Positions 1 to 6,719 are shown, numbered from the stretch's first letter. The stretch: 12,300 nucleotides of DNA from Pseudomonadota bacterium (GCA_029571495.1 JAKPSO010000901.1:1-12300), one strand, 5' to 3'. Program-made: numbers and translations. Notes: generated by a model not told the origin, from the sequence alone.

Positions 1-1
1 T

Positions 2-664
2 GGCGACCTAGCTTCCGGGGCCTCTGAATCCAAGGCGATCATACGTCGACAGGTACAGATTGAGGTAGAGATGGAGGCGCTCCAGAAGCTTGAGGCAAAG
101 GCGACTGAGCTCTTCAGTCGGCTCGCGCAGATTGCGGCACGGGTGAGTGCGAATCAGACAGCAAGAAGAGCAATGCCGAAGGAAGCGTACAGCGTCGCTG
201 ACATCGAGCGAATCAATCGTTTCCAGATGAACTTCCGCGCAAATGCGGGCTCGTTCGGATATGAAAGTGCGCCAATACGCGATGTTGAAATCGGCAAGGA
301 CACGCTCGTGCCTTGCCTAGCTCAAATGGAGCTGCGAGAGATTCGGACCGACATCAAATCCGATTCAAGCGCCAGTGATTTCGTACGACTAATTTGGAGC
401 TACCTACTTGCTCTGCACCAAACCTCGTCGGTCCCGACCTCCCCCGGGAATCACCTAGGCCTTCTGATGCTTGACGAGCCGGGTCAACATTCAATGGCGG
501 TCGGCAGCCAGCACGCACTTCTCAAGCAGCTGGCGAGTGAAACGGATCTGCAGAGCATCGTAGCCGCATCTTTCGACGAATCCGAAGAAGTGTTTCTTCG
601 AGCCACGGATGGCGTCACATATTCCCTAATCGCATGGGACGGCAAGCTGATTCGGCCGCTTTGA
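2..664 (+). CDS. C-terminal part of a coiled-coil P-loop (SMC/ABC-like) ATPase, partial at the left edge
   Basis: The frame is open from base 2 with no stop before the first ATG at 71, so this is probably the end of a longer gene. Counting from that ATG, residues 1-30 and the residues before them are rich in E, K, A and L and look like coiled coil. Residues 98-115 (SDSSASDFVRLIWSYLLAL) resemble the signature helix of SMC/RecN-type ATPases. Residues 130-137 (GLLMLDEP) are a clear Walker B strand with its catalytic acidic pair, and the following GQHS sits where the D-loop would be. The Walker A half must lie outside the window. Such proteins act as DNA-associated or defence ATPases, but the exact family cannot be told from this end. 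The base composition is lower in GC than the downstream housekeeping genes, which fits an accessory gene. The Walker B assignment is fairly sure; the biological role is unknown. Confidence 0.6.
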   Translation, partial: GDLASGASESKAIIRRQVQIEVEMEALQKLEAKATELFSRLAQIAARVSANQTARRAMPKEAYSVADIERINRFQMNFRANAGSFGYESAPIRDVEIGKDTLVPCLAQMELREIRTDIKSDSSASDFVRLIWSYLLALHQTSSVPTSPGNHLGLLMLDEPGQHSMAVGSQHALLKQLASETDLQSIVAASFDESEEVFLRATDGVTYSLIAWDGKLIRPL

Positions 665-725
665 CGCGGATTTCGCTAAATGCGCCTAGCTAACGCGGCC
701 CACGTATTTGGCGGCGTCGGGTAAT

Positions 726-756
726 TTGCGCACGGAGCTTTCTAGCTCCCACGCAA
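726..756. other. Hairpin between converging genes
   Basis: GGAGCT (734-739) and AGCTCC (744-749) form a 6-bp stem with a 4-base loop. It is flanked by a second paired block, TTGCG (726-730) with CGCAA (752-756), separated by a small internal loop. It lies between the converging ends of the ATPase gene and vapC. It has no T-tract on either strand, so it is at best a weak bidirectional terminator or 3'-end stabiliser. Confidence 0.35.
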
Positions 757-840
757 GCCACCCTCAAATGGCGTCAAGTTTGCGTTGCACTTCACCAGCG
801 GTTGGTATCTTGTCGAAGGCAAACTGGTCGATTTACCGAG

Positions 841-866
841 GGCATTTGGCAATCAGTCCAAATGCC
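841..866. other. 9-bp hairpin spanning the vapC stop codon
   Basis: GGCATTTGG (841-849) and CCAAATGCC (858-866) are perfect complements around an 8-base loop. The vapC stop codon (853-855) lies in the loop and the last vapC codons form one arm. The structure could stabilise or end the vapBC message, although no U-run follows it on the minus strand. Confidence 0.4.
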
Positions 867-1257
867 AATTCACCCACAGCAATCCCGCCACGCGCGAAAA
901 CTCGCGCACGTTGCGTGTGACGAGCGTTGCTTGGTGGCGTAGCGCGGTTGCGGCGATGAGGGTGTCGTGCGGACCGATGGGCGTGCCAGCGGATTCGAGT
1001 TCGGCGCGGATGCGGGCAGCGTGGGCGGCGCATTGACTGTCGAACGGCAATATTTGCATCGGCCGCAAAAACGTAGCTAGTGCGGTGAGGCGCGGCGTGG
1101 CGGCCTTTGGCGCAAGGCGAAGCAAACCGTAACGCAACTCGTACTCAACGATAGCGGGCACACCGATCTGCGCGGGTGGCAACGCCTGAAGGCGCGGAAC
1201 AACCTGCGGGTCGCCACGAAAGTAATAGCTGATCGTGTTGCTGTCGAGGATCAACAT
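853..1257 (-). CDS. vapC: VapC-type PIN-domain toxin ribonuclease
   Basis: A 134-residue protein, the usual length for a VapC/FitB-type PIN toxin. PIN proteins are Mg-dependent endoribonucleases that cleave tRNA, rRNA or mRNA when freed from their antitoxin. The conserved acidic residues are visible: D5 in the opening LILDSNTIS strand, E40 in the EYELRYGL helix, and D98 in the PHDTLIAATAL helix. The closing LVTRNVREFSRVAGLLW stretch is typical, with N116 near the position of the weaker fourth acidic site. ATG at 1257 is preceded, 8 bases away, by the stop of the antitoxin gene, so the two genes are co-transcribed with the antitoxin first, as is standard for vapBC. The C-terminal residues WHLD are encoded by one arm of a hairpin that spans the stop codon. 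Family assignment is firm; the cleavage target is unknown. Confidence 0.88.
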   Translation of the reverse strand: MLILDSNTISYYFRGDPQVVPRLQALPPAQIGVPAIVEYELRYGLLRLAPKAATPRLTALATFLRPMQILPFDSQCAAHAARIRAELESAGTPIGPHDTLIAATALRHQATLVTRNVREFSRVAGLLWVNWHLD

Positions 1258-1265
1258 GGCCGCGC

Positions 1266-1496
1266 TCAGAACGGCACGCGCGGCGCGTCGGCGGCTTGCG
1301 CGTCATGGTTGTCCTCGCGCAGCGGAAAGTCCGCAAAGCGCCCCGCCAAGCCCAAGCAGTCTTGCGGCCACTCGTGCGCCGCGTATTTGCGAATGATCTC
1401 GGCGACCCAGCGGCTCTTCGACACGCCGCTGGCCCGCGCGGCGTTGTCCACCAGCGCTTGCGTAGCGTCGTCGAGATACAGCGTGATTTGTGACAT
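1266..1496 (-). CDS. vapB: VapB-type antitoxin, ribbon-helix-helix (CopG-like)
   Basis: A 76-residue protein. Residues 1-40 fit the RHH_1/CopG fold: a short basic/polar strand (MSQITLYLDD) followed by two helices with a turn at SGVSKSRWVAEII. Such dimers bind the operon's own promoter. The acidic and proline-containing tail (about residues 44-76) would be the part that wraps around and blocks the PIN toxin. ATG at 1496 is supported by an AGGAG ribosome site 8 bases upstream on the minus strand. The gene is directly followed by vapC, and two 9-bp direct repeats just upstream are plausible operator sites. The protein ends in PF and shows no truncation. It is clearly the partner of the downstream PIN toxin, though RHH antitoxins are named inconsistently and other annotators may call it a CopG-family protein. 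Confidence 0.85.
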   Translation of the reverse strand: MSQITLYLDDATQALVDNAARASGVSKSRWVAEIIRKYAAHEWPQDCLGLAGRFADFPLREDNHDAQAADAPRVPF

Positions 1497-1529
1497 TGCG
1501 CGGCTCCTTTCCCAAATGCGTCGATAAAC

Positions 1530-1550
1530 TTATATGTGCAATTATATGTG
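1530..1550 (-). promoter_or_regulatory. Putative vapBC promoter/operator with direct repeats
   Basis: On the plus strand TTATATGTG occurs twice, at 1530-1538 and 1542-1550, a 12-bp period. Read on the minus strand the upstream copy supplies a perfect -10-like TATAAT (plus-strand 1541-1546), about 45 bases before the vapB ATG. No good -35 is visible at the proper spacing. Repeats overlapping the -10 box suit autorepression by a VapB RHH dimer; that role is inferred. Confidence 0.45.
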
Positions 1551-1598
1551 TCTGCGGAACGGAATCGGGATGAACGGCAAATATTGCTTCTTAAATAA

Positions 1599-1647
1599 CT
1601 TTTTTGCGCTAAAGACCGTAATGCAATCGATAGCGCTACGAAAAAAG
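1599..1647. repeat. AT-rich inverted repeat between vapB and ahpF
   Basis: CTTTTTTGCGCTA (1599-1611) faces TAGCGC plus AAAAAAG (1631-1636 and 1641-1647). The arms match except for a 4-base insertion, TACG, in the right arm. It lies in the gap between the 3' end of ahpF and the 5' end of vapB, both on the minus strand. It may take part in ending the ahpCF transcript, but the order of A and T runs is not that of a standard intrinsic terminator in the minus direction. I see nothing else notable in the rest of 1551-1747. Confidence 0.35.
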
Positions 1648-1747
1648 AGCAAAGTCAACTTGAGGACAAATTGCCACGAAAGTGCCGCCTGTTGGTCGTA
1701 AGCGCGTAAAAGCTGAAACTCGACTCGCGATCAGACTTGTTTCGCGC

Positions 1748-3370
1748 TCATGCCACACGCAGACGCGCCGTCGCTCCCGACGCCGCCACCGCCTCAGCCA
1801 CAGGCGCCGCCGCCAGCGGCATCCGAATCAAGTAATCGAACGCGCTCAACGCGGCCTTTGCGCCTTCGCCAGCGGCGATGACGATTTGTTTGTAAGGTAC
1901 GGTTGTAACGTCGCCCGACGCGAAGACGCCGGGGAGGTTGGTGTGACCTTTGGCGTCAACGATGATTTCGCCGAACTTGCTGAGTTCTAGTGTGCCTTTT
2001 AGGAACTCGGTGTTGGGCACCAGACCGATCTGCACGAACACGCCTTCGAGCGCGACCGAATGCGATTCGCCCGTCGCACGGTCGGTGTAGCGAATGCCGT
2101 TCACCTTGCTGCCATCGCCGGTGATTTCGGTGGTTTGTACGTTGGTGTGAACGGTCACGTTGGGAAGGCTCTTGAGCTTGTTCACAAGCACGGCGTCGGC
2201 CTTGAGTTGCTCTGCGAATTCGAGCACCGTGACCTGCGCGACGATGCCCGCGAGGTCAATCGCCGCTTCAATGCCCGAGTTTCCGCCGCCGATCACCGCC
2301 GTGCGCTTGCCTTTGAACAACGGGCCGTCGCAGTGTGGGCAATACGCCACGCCTTTGTTCTTGTATTCCTGTTCGCCGGGCACATTGACATTGCGCCAGC
2401 GCGCGCCTGTCGAAAGGATGACTGAGCGTGCCTTGAGCGAACCACCGTTGGCCATCTTCACTTCGATCAAGCCGCCGGACGCGCTCGCTGGAATCACCTT
2501 CTCCGCGCGCTGCAAATTCATGATGTCGACCTCGTAGCGGCGCACCTGCGCTTCGAGCGCGGCGGCGAATTTCGGGCCGTCGGTTTCGAGAACCGAAATG
2601 TAGTTTTCGATGGCCATGGTGTCGTTAACTTGGCCGCCGAAGCGCTCCGCTGCAACGCCGACGCGGATGCCCTTGCGCGCGGCGTAAACGGCCGCTGCTG
2701 CGCCCGCGGGTCCGCCGCCGACGATGAGGACGTCGTACGCTTCTTTCGCGTTCAATTTCGCGGCTTCGCGCTCGTCGGATTTCGTGTCGAGCTTAGCGAC
2801 GATCTCTTCGACGCTCATGCGGCCCGAGCCGAACACTTTGCCGTTCAGAAATACCATCGGCACAGCCATAATTTCGCGCGCCGTGACTTCGTCCTGGAAT
2901 GCGCCGCCTTCGATCACCACGGTCTTTACGTTCGGATTGACGATCGCCATGAGCGAGAGCGCTTGCACCACGTCCGGACAGTTGTGGCAGGTGAGCGACA
3001 TGTACACCTCGAAATTGAAGTCGCCGTCGAGCGCTTTGATGCTCTCGATGACGTCCGCTTCGACTTTCGGTGGATGGTCGCCGGTCCACAATAGCGCGAG
3101 CACGAGCGAGGTGAACTCATGCCCCAGCGGCAAGCCCGCGAAGCGCACGCCCGTGGTTTCGCCTGCGCGCGCAACGACAAACGACGGTTTGCGGCTGTCG
3201 GTGCCGGAGGTATCGAGCGTGACCTTGTCGGAGAGGCTCACGATGGATTCCAACAAGCCGCGCATCTCAACGCCTGTGGCGCTTTCGTCGAGCGACGCGA
3301 TAAGGCGAATCGGTTGCCGCAACATGCCCAAGTAGTTTTGCAGTTGCGATTTCAGGGTGTCGTCGAGCAT
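1748..3370 (-). CDS. ahpF: Alkyl hydroperoxide reductase subunit F (NADH:peroxiredoxin reductase)
   Basis: AhpF is a cytosolic flavoenzyme that moves electrons from NADH through FAD and two disulfides to AhpC, which reduces peroxides. The 540-residue protein has the full layout. The N-terminal tandem thioredoxin-fold domain carries the redox pair CHNC (C128, C131). After a linker near 200-212 comes the FAD-binding GGGPAG (218-223), then the thioredoxin-reductase-type disulfide CPHC (C344, C347), the NAD-binding GGGNSG (361-366), and the FAD-contacting GVFASGDVT (481-489). The start at 3370 has an AGGAA ribosome site. It is downstream of ahpC on the same strand, separated by about 170 bp containing a strong hairpin, the usual ahpC-ahpF order. 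The protein is slightly longer than the roughly 520-530 typical of the family because of an alanine-rich tail after about residue 518. No essential residue is missing. Confidence 0.97.
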   Translation of the reverse strand: MLDDTLKSQLQNYLGMLRQPIRLIASLDESATGVEMRGLLESIVSLSDKVTLDTSGTDSRKPSFVVARAGETTGVRFAGLPLGHEFTSLVLALLWTGDHPPKVEADVIESIKALDGDFNFEVYMSLTCHNCPDVVQALSLMAIVNPNVKTVVIEGGAFQDEVTAREIMAVPMVFLNGKVFGSGRMSVEEIVAKLDTKSDEREAAKLNAKEAYDVLIVGGGPAGAAAAVYAARKGIRVGVAAERFGGQVNDTMAIENYISVLETDGPKFAAALEAQVRRYEVDIMNLQRAEKVIPASASGGLIEVKMANGGSLKARSVILSTGARWRNVNVPGEQEYKNKGVAYCPHCDGPLFKGKRTAVIGGGNSGIEAAIDLAGIVAQVTVLEFAEQLKADAVLVNKLKSLPNVTVHTNVQTTEITGDGSKVNGIRYTDRATGESHSVALEGVFVQIGLVPNTEFLKGTLELSKFGEIIVDAKGHTNLPGVFASGDVTTVPYKQIVIAAGEGAKAALSAFDYLIRMPLAAAPVAEAVAASGATARLRVA

Positions 3371-3508
3371 GTTCTTTTCCTAGTAAACGAGTGCAACAAA
3401 GCAGCGCCTTGCGTGCGAACGCAGGCGGGGCGAGCAATGGGTCGGGGTGAAGCGGTGTTGAGGGTAAGACGCTGGGCAACGAGCGGTAGCCCAACGCCTT
3501 GCGCTCAA

Positions 3509-3527
3509 GGCCCTGCGCCGCAGGGCC
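3509..3527. other. GC-rich hairpin between ahpC and ahpF
   Basis: GGCCCTGC (3509-3516) and GCAGGGCC (3520-3527) form a perfect 8-bp stem with a 3-base loop, 14 bases past the ahpC stop on the minus strand. No U-tract follows. It may act as a partial terminator or an mRNA-stabilising structure, giving more ahpC than ahpF product. That matches the known excess of peroxiredoxin over reductase, but the role is inferred. Confidence 0.5.
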
Positions 3528-3540
3528 CAAGCACTCGAAC

Positions 3541-4104
3541 TTAGATCTTGCCGACCAAGTCGAGCGACGGCGTCAAGGTCTTCGCGCCTTCGTTCCATTT
3601 CGCGGGGCACACTTGGCCCGGATTGGCGGCCGTGTATTGCGCGGCCTTGAGTTTGCGCACGGTTTCTTTCACGTCGCGTGCGATCTCGTTGGAGTGCACC
3701 TCGGCGGTCTTGATTTGGCCTTCGGGATTGATGATGAAGGTGCCGCGCAATGCGAGGCCTTCTTCTTCAATGTGCACGTCAAAGGCGCGTGTCAGGTGGT
3801 GCGTGGGGTCGCCAACGAGCGGAAACTTCGCCTTGCTCACGGCGGGGGAAGTTTCGTGCCACACCTTGTGCGAGAAATGCGTATCGGTGGTGACGATGTA
3901 GACCTCGGTATTGGCCTTCTGGAATTCGGCGTAGTGCTCGGCGGCGTCTTCAATTTCCGTAGGGCAGTTGAAGGTGAACGCGGCGGGCATGAAAATCAGC
4001 ACAGACCACTTGCCTTTGAGAGTTTCATTGGTGACTTCAATGAATTTGCCGTTGTGAAACGCTTGCGCCTTGAAGGGCTGAACGGTGGTGTTGATCAGGG
4101 ACAT
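3541..4104 (-). CDS. ahpC: Alkyl hydroperoxide reductase subunit C (2-Cys peroxiredoxin)
   Basis: AhpC is a typical 2-Cys peroxiredoxin that reduces hydrogen peroxide and organic hydroperoxides in the cytosol and is recharged by AhpF. At 187 residues it has the normal length. The peroxidatic cysteine is C47 within the active-site pattern P40-x3-T44-x2-C47, and the resolving cysteine is C166 in the VCPAKW segment, matching C46 and C165 of the E. coli enzyme. The C-terminal tail (LTPSLDLVGKI) is the YF-type region that governs overoxidation sensitivity. Around the active site it reads MPAAFTFNCPTE, where the E. coli enzyme has YPADFTFVCPTE, so three neighbouring positions differ. ATG at 4104 follows an AAGGA ribosome site. 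It is the first gene of an ahpC-ahpF operon; no oxyR gene is nearby and I cannot make out a clear OxyR site. Confidence 0.97.
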   Translation of the reverse strand: MSLINTTVQPFKAQAFHNGKFIEVTNETLKGKWSVLIFMPAAFTFNCPTEIEDAAEHYAEFQKANTEVYIVTTDTHFSHKVWHETSPAVSKAKFPLVGDPTHHLTRAFDVHIEEEGLALRGTFIINPEGQIKTAEVHSNEIARDVKETVRKLKAAQYTAANPGQVCPAKWNEGAKTLTPSLDLVGKI

Positions 4105-4160
4105 GGAATTTCCTTCGGTTACGTTAAAAAAGCGATCGAGTGCGACAGCTCATGGATGAA

Positions 4161-4190
4161 ATCTTAGTCGCAATCACAGCGCATTGCTAA
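4161..4190 (-). promoter_or_regulatory. Putative ahpC promoter
   Basis: On the minus strand TTAGCA (plus-strand 4185-4190) and TAAGAT (4161-4166) are separated by 18 bases and lie about 57 bases upstream of the ahpC start. Each hexamer agrees only partly with the sigma-70 consensus. The weak -35 would fit an activator-dependent (OxyR-type) promoter, but this is a tentative call. Confidence 0.3.
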
Positions 4191-4319
4191 CGAGGAGTTT
4201 TTATTACTCTGAGTGGAAATTTCTTCTAACGCGTTCGGCCGTGCGCGTGTGTGCTTCAGCGTACGGAGCAAGCGTTGCGCTTGGCGCGAATGGCGCGGGC
4301 TTCAATAGCTTTTCGCGAT

Positions 4320-4342
4320 AAACGGCCTACAGGCGGTCGTTT
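4320..4342. repeat. Hairpin of the AACGACC/GGTCGTT set (copy a)
   Basis: AAACGGCC (4320-4327) and GGTCGTTT (4335-4342) pair with one G-T, around a 7-base loop. It is in the 337-bp gap between ahpC and the next minus-strand gene, whose remaining sequence (4191-4319) shows nothing I can name. Confidence 0.4.
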
Positions 4343-4385
4343 GCGCTCATCAACGCTGACTGTCGACTAAGTGAAATTTTCAACG

Positions 4386-4410
4386 CTAACGACCTCCAAA
4401 TGGTCGTTAG
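4386..4410. repeat. Hairpin of the AACGACC/GGTCGTT set (copy b)
   Basis: CTAACGACC (4386-4394) and GGTCGTTAG (4402-4410) are perfect 9-bp arms around a 7-base loop. It lies about 30 bases past the stop codon of the minus-strand membrane-protein gene, so it could end or protect that transcript. No strong U-tract follows. Confidence 0.5.
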
Positions 4411-4441
4411 GGGCGAAAAGCTGAATGCGACTGAAAGACAA

Positions 4442-4870
4442 TTATCTAGCGCGCGACGCAAGCACCCGTAGCGAAAGCGCCCACCCGAGCCACGCAGCGG
4501 GCACATACGCGAGGAACAGATCAACGGCGGTGAACCACATCGGCGACGGCAGCATGATGACGTTGGCGATGCCGCCCGCGAGGAACAGTGCGCCGACGAT
4601 GAACGACGGTGCGGCCGATTTGTTGGGCGCGAGTAGGCCCGCGATGAACGCGCCGACGAACGTGCCGACTGCATGCGCCAAGAACGGAAACAGGAAGTGC
4701 TTCGGTTCGAAAAGATGCATCGACGCCTTGAGTCCCTCCATCGTGGTGACATTCGCGCCGACGGGTGGCGCGATGACTTTGCCGCTCACTGAGATGAGCG
4801 CCATGTTGATGACACTACCGACCACGACGCCAAGAACAATGGCCAGCAGAAAACGAAAAAACTTCAACAT
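4442..4870 (-). CDS. Conserved small integral membrane protein, function unknown
   Basis: A 142-residue, strongly hydrophobic protein with four likely membrane helices at about residues 4-27, 60-81, 88-107 and 112-135. The hydrophilic loop between helices 1 and 2 (about 30-58) carries conserved-looking polar residues, including GANVTTMEGLKASM and the segment FEPKHFLFPFLAHA, which enters helix 2. Glycines inside helices 1-3 suggest tight packing. I have the impression of similar unnamed proteins in many bacteria, with the same FEPKH...LPSP...WFT wording, but I do not know a function. ATG at 4870 has only a weak AGGTG upstream. It is divergent from the HPP-CBS gene, with 209 bp holding two palindromes between them, and is followed by a hairpin. 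Confidence 0.75.
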   Translation of the reverse strand: MLKFFRFLLAIVLGVVVGSVINMALISVSGKVIAPPVGANVTTMEGLKASMHLFEPKHFLFPFLAHAVGTFVGAFIAGLLAPNKSAAPSFIVGALFLAGGIANVIMLPSPMWFTAVDLFLAYVPAAWLGWALSLRVLASRAR

Positions 4871-4895
4871 GATGCACCTGCGTGATTGTTAAGCA

Positions 4896-4949
4896 GGCGC
4901 ATTGTGCGCCGGGAGCGGCCGATTCGGCAAGCGGCATCGCTCGCCGAAT
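4896..4949. promoter_or_regulatory. Two palindromes in a divergent intergenic region
   Basis: GGCGCA (4896-4901) and TGCGCC (4905-4910) form one dyad with a 3-base centre. ATTCGGC (4922-4928) and GCCGAAT (4943-4949), extended inward by AGCG/CGCT (4930-4933 and 4938-4941), form a second dyad with one mismatch. Both lie just upstream of the minus-strand membrane-protein gene and 130-180 bases upstream of the HPP-CBS gene, so they could be operators for one or both. No promoter hexamers are convincing here. Confidence 0.35.
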
Positions 4950-5079
4950 GCGTGACTCGTCCAATGTGATTCGATCCGCGCGGCAAGTACGCGCAATGCG
5001 CTAAGCTGCGCAATCGAATGTGGGGAGAATGAATTGCACGAGGTCGCTTTCTTGAACTACGAATCGCTACACGCGACCG

Positions 5080-6216
5080 TTGTTCGTGCTTGAATTTTTG
5101 CGGGCGTTGCTGCCGCCCAAGCAATACGTGAGCGTGGGCGAGCGCGCACGCGCCGTTTTCGGTGCAGCGCTCGGCATCGTCGTCACGGCAATGGTCTGCC
5201 AAGCAGCGGGCGCGTATTTTCCCGGACTCGCGGCACCGTGGCTCTTCGCGGCGCTTGGGGCGAGCGCAGTGTTGGTTTTCGCGGTGCCGTCGAGTCCGTT
5301 GGCCCAACCGTGGTCCGTCGTCGGCGGGCAAGTGGTGTCTGCCCTCGCGGGCATCGTTTGTGTGTTGTGGCTGGGTGACTCCGCGTGGTCCGGCGGTGCG
5401 GCCGTCGGATTGGCCATTGCGGGGATGTTTGCGCTGCGCTGCCTGCATCCGCCGGGTGGCGGTACAGCGCTCTTGGTGGTGCTGGCGCACGTCGATCGCT
5501 TCGAGTTCGTGCTCTTTCCTGTGCTCGCGAATGTCGTCGTGCTGGTTGCCATCGGCATGGTCTACAACACGTTGTCCGGCCGACGCTATCCGCATACAGC
5601 GCCGCCCGCCGCAGCGGCGACCGCGTTGGAGCCGTCGCGTTTCAGCGCGGCCGATCTGGACGCCGCGATGGCGCATTACCAACAGGTGCTCACGGTCGAT
5701 CGCGCTGATCTCGGCGAGTTATTGCATCACGCCGAACTTGCTGCCTACGAGCGAAACCTTGGCACGCTGCGCTGCGCCGACATCATGTCACGCTCACCCT
5801 TCACCGCGGAGGCCGCAACACCGCTCGACGAAGCGTGGGCGCTTATGCGCGAACGCAACATCAAAGCGCTGCCTGTTGTCGACAAGGCCCTTCACGTCGT
5901 CGGCATCATCACGCTCTCCGACTTCATGCGCCATGCCGGCCTCGACGCCCACGGAGGCGTAAGCGAACGCGTACAAGCGTTGTTGCTGCCTGACCCAGCG
6001 CAAGGCGTTGAGAAGCCCGTAGTCGTGGGCCAAATCATGACGCGTCGTGTGCGCGTCGCCGGACAAAACAGCCTCGTGATCGACCTCGTGCCACTCTTTG
6101 CAGAAGGCGGTCACCACCACATCCCGATCATCAACGATGACAAGCACCTCGTCGGCATCATCACGCAGTCGGACTTGGTCAGCGCGCTCTATCGAGTGGT
6201 GCGGCGGCCTGGGTGA
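5080..6216 (+). CDS. HPP-family membrane protein with two CBS domains
   Basis: The N-terminal half (about residues 20-165) is an HPP domain: about five membrane helices (roughly 23-42, 53-70, 81-97, 103-120 and 143-163), with the family's signature CLHPPGGGTALL around residues 121-132 and APWLFAALGASAVLVF around 52-67. HPP proteins are inner-membrane proteins; plant and cyanobacterial relatives have been linked to nitrite transport. After an Ala/Pro linker (about 172-190) come two CBS domains at about 236-288 and 320-372, each ending in a VGIIT-S-DL/F motif. CBS pairs usually bind adenine nucleotides and gate the attached domain. The frame opens with TTG at 5080; GTG at 5086 is an equally possible start, no ATG is near, and no clear ribosome site is seen. 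The gene converges on the RraB-like gene with a 50-bp gap. The substrate is unknown. Confidence 0.88.
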   Translation: MFVLEFLRALLPPKQYVSVGERARAVFGAALGIVVTAMVCQAAGAYFPGLAAPWLFAALGASAVLVFAVPSSPLAQPWSVVGGQVVSALAGIVCVLWLGDSAWSGGAAVGLAIAGMFALRCLHPPGGGTALLVVLAHVDRFEFVLFPVLANVVVLVAIGMVYNTLSGRRYPHTAPPAAAATALEPSRFSAADLDAAMAHYQQVLTVDRADLGELLHHAELAAYERNLGTLRCADIMSRSPFTAEAATPLDEAWALMRERNIKALPVVDKALHVVGIITLSDFMRHAGLDAHGGVSERVQALLLPDPAQGVEKPVVVGQIMTRRVRVAGQNSLVIDLVPLFAEGGHHHIPIINDDKHLVGIITQSDLVSALYRVVRRPG

Positions 6217-6266
6217 TGCATTTACGTCAGACTGACCGCGTGGCCGCGTCGAGGTTAAGGCCAAAA

Positions 6267-6719
6267 CTACTTCTTGGCACTATTTTCGACTTGACCCACG
6301 TCCATGCCGTCATACGACGCGAGGCCTCGCGCCGCAGCAAACTTGGCGAGATCTGTGTTGCGCCGATCTAGGCTATCAACCGTATGAGTTTCAATACGCT
6401 CTACGTGCAACCACCAAACTTCCGCACCTAGCGCCTTCTTTCTATCGGATGGGTAGACCGATACCACACGATAGCCCATCCGAGACAACTCCAAAGCTGC
6501 GTCGTCTAGAGCGGCGCGCGACGAGTGTGTGAAGAAGTAACCCCACAGCATGTCCCGCGACATATCCCACTTCGTTTTCTGCGCGATGTTTGCAAACATC
6601 TGCTCCAACTTGTCGCGCGACACTGGAGATTGAGCGTGCGCGTTCACACATGGTAGTGAGCAGAGTAGCGCTACAACTAACAACAGAGTTGACTGGCGAC
6701 ATGCGTGTCTAATTTTCAT
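6267..6719 (-). CDS. RraB-fold protein with an apparent Sec signal peptide
   Basis: From about residue 34 to 144 the protein matches the RraB (regulator of RNase E activity B) domain. Landmarks are WGYFFTHSSRAALDDAA, the GYRVVSVY strand, WWLHVERIETHTVDSLDRRN, and the closing LASYDGMDVGQV. E. coli RraB is a cytoplasmic inhibitor of RNase E. Here the first 29 residues look like a signal peptide: a basic start (KIRHACR), a hydrophobic core TLLLVVALLCSL, and AHA before Q30 as a likely cleavage site. There is no proper lipobox. The frame extends to a TTG at 6725, but ATG at 6719 is preferred because a GGAG lies 9 bases upstream. The gene is less GC-rich than its neighbours, which hints at a different origin. 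If exported it cannot act on RNase E in the cytoplasm, so the function is open. Confidence 0.78.
   Translation of the reverse strand: MKIRHACRQSTLLLVVALLCSLPCVNAHAQSPVSRDKLEQMFANIAQKTKWDMSRDMLWGYFFTHSSRAALDDAALELSRMGYRVVSVYPSDRKKALGAEVWWLHVERIETHTVDSLDRRNTDLAKFAAARGLASYDGMDVGQVENSAKK

Noticed and set aside
708..1036. Small plus-strand open frames overlapping vapC and its downstream region
   Set aside because: No ribosome sites or domain features, and they are opposite the PIN-domain gene.
3499..4167. Plus-strand open frame of about 222 codons over ahpC
   Set aside because: It is the complement of the unmistakable AhpC coding sequence.
4105..4250. OxyR binding site upstream of ahpC
   Set aside because: No set of ATAG/CTAT half-sites at the expected 10-bp steps could be found by eye.
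4864..5682. Minus-strand open frame of about 272 codons overlapping the HPP-CBS gene
   Set aside because: Composition is dominated by R, H and Q without any hydrophobic pattern or motif, and the opposite strand encodes a clear HPP domain.
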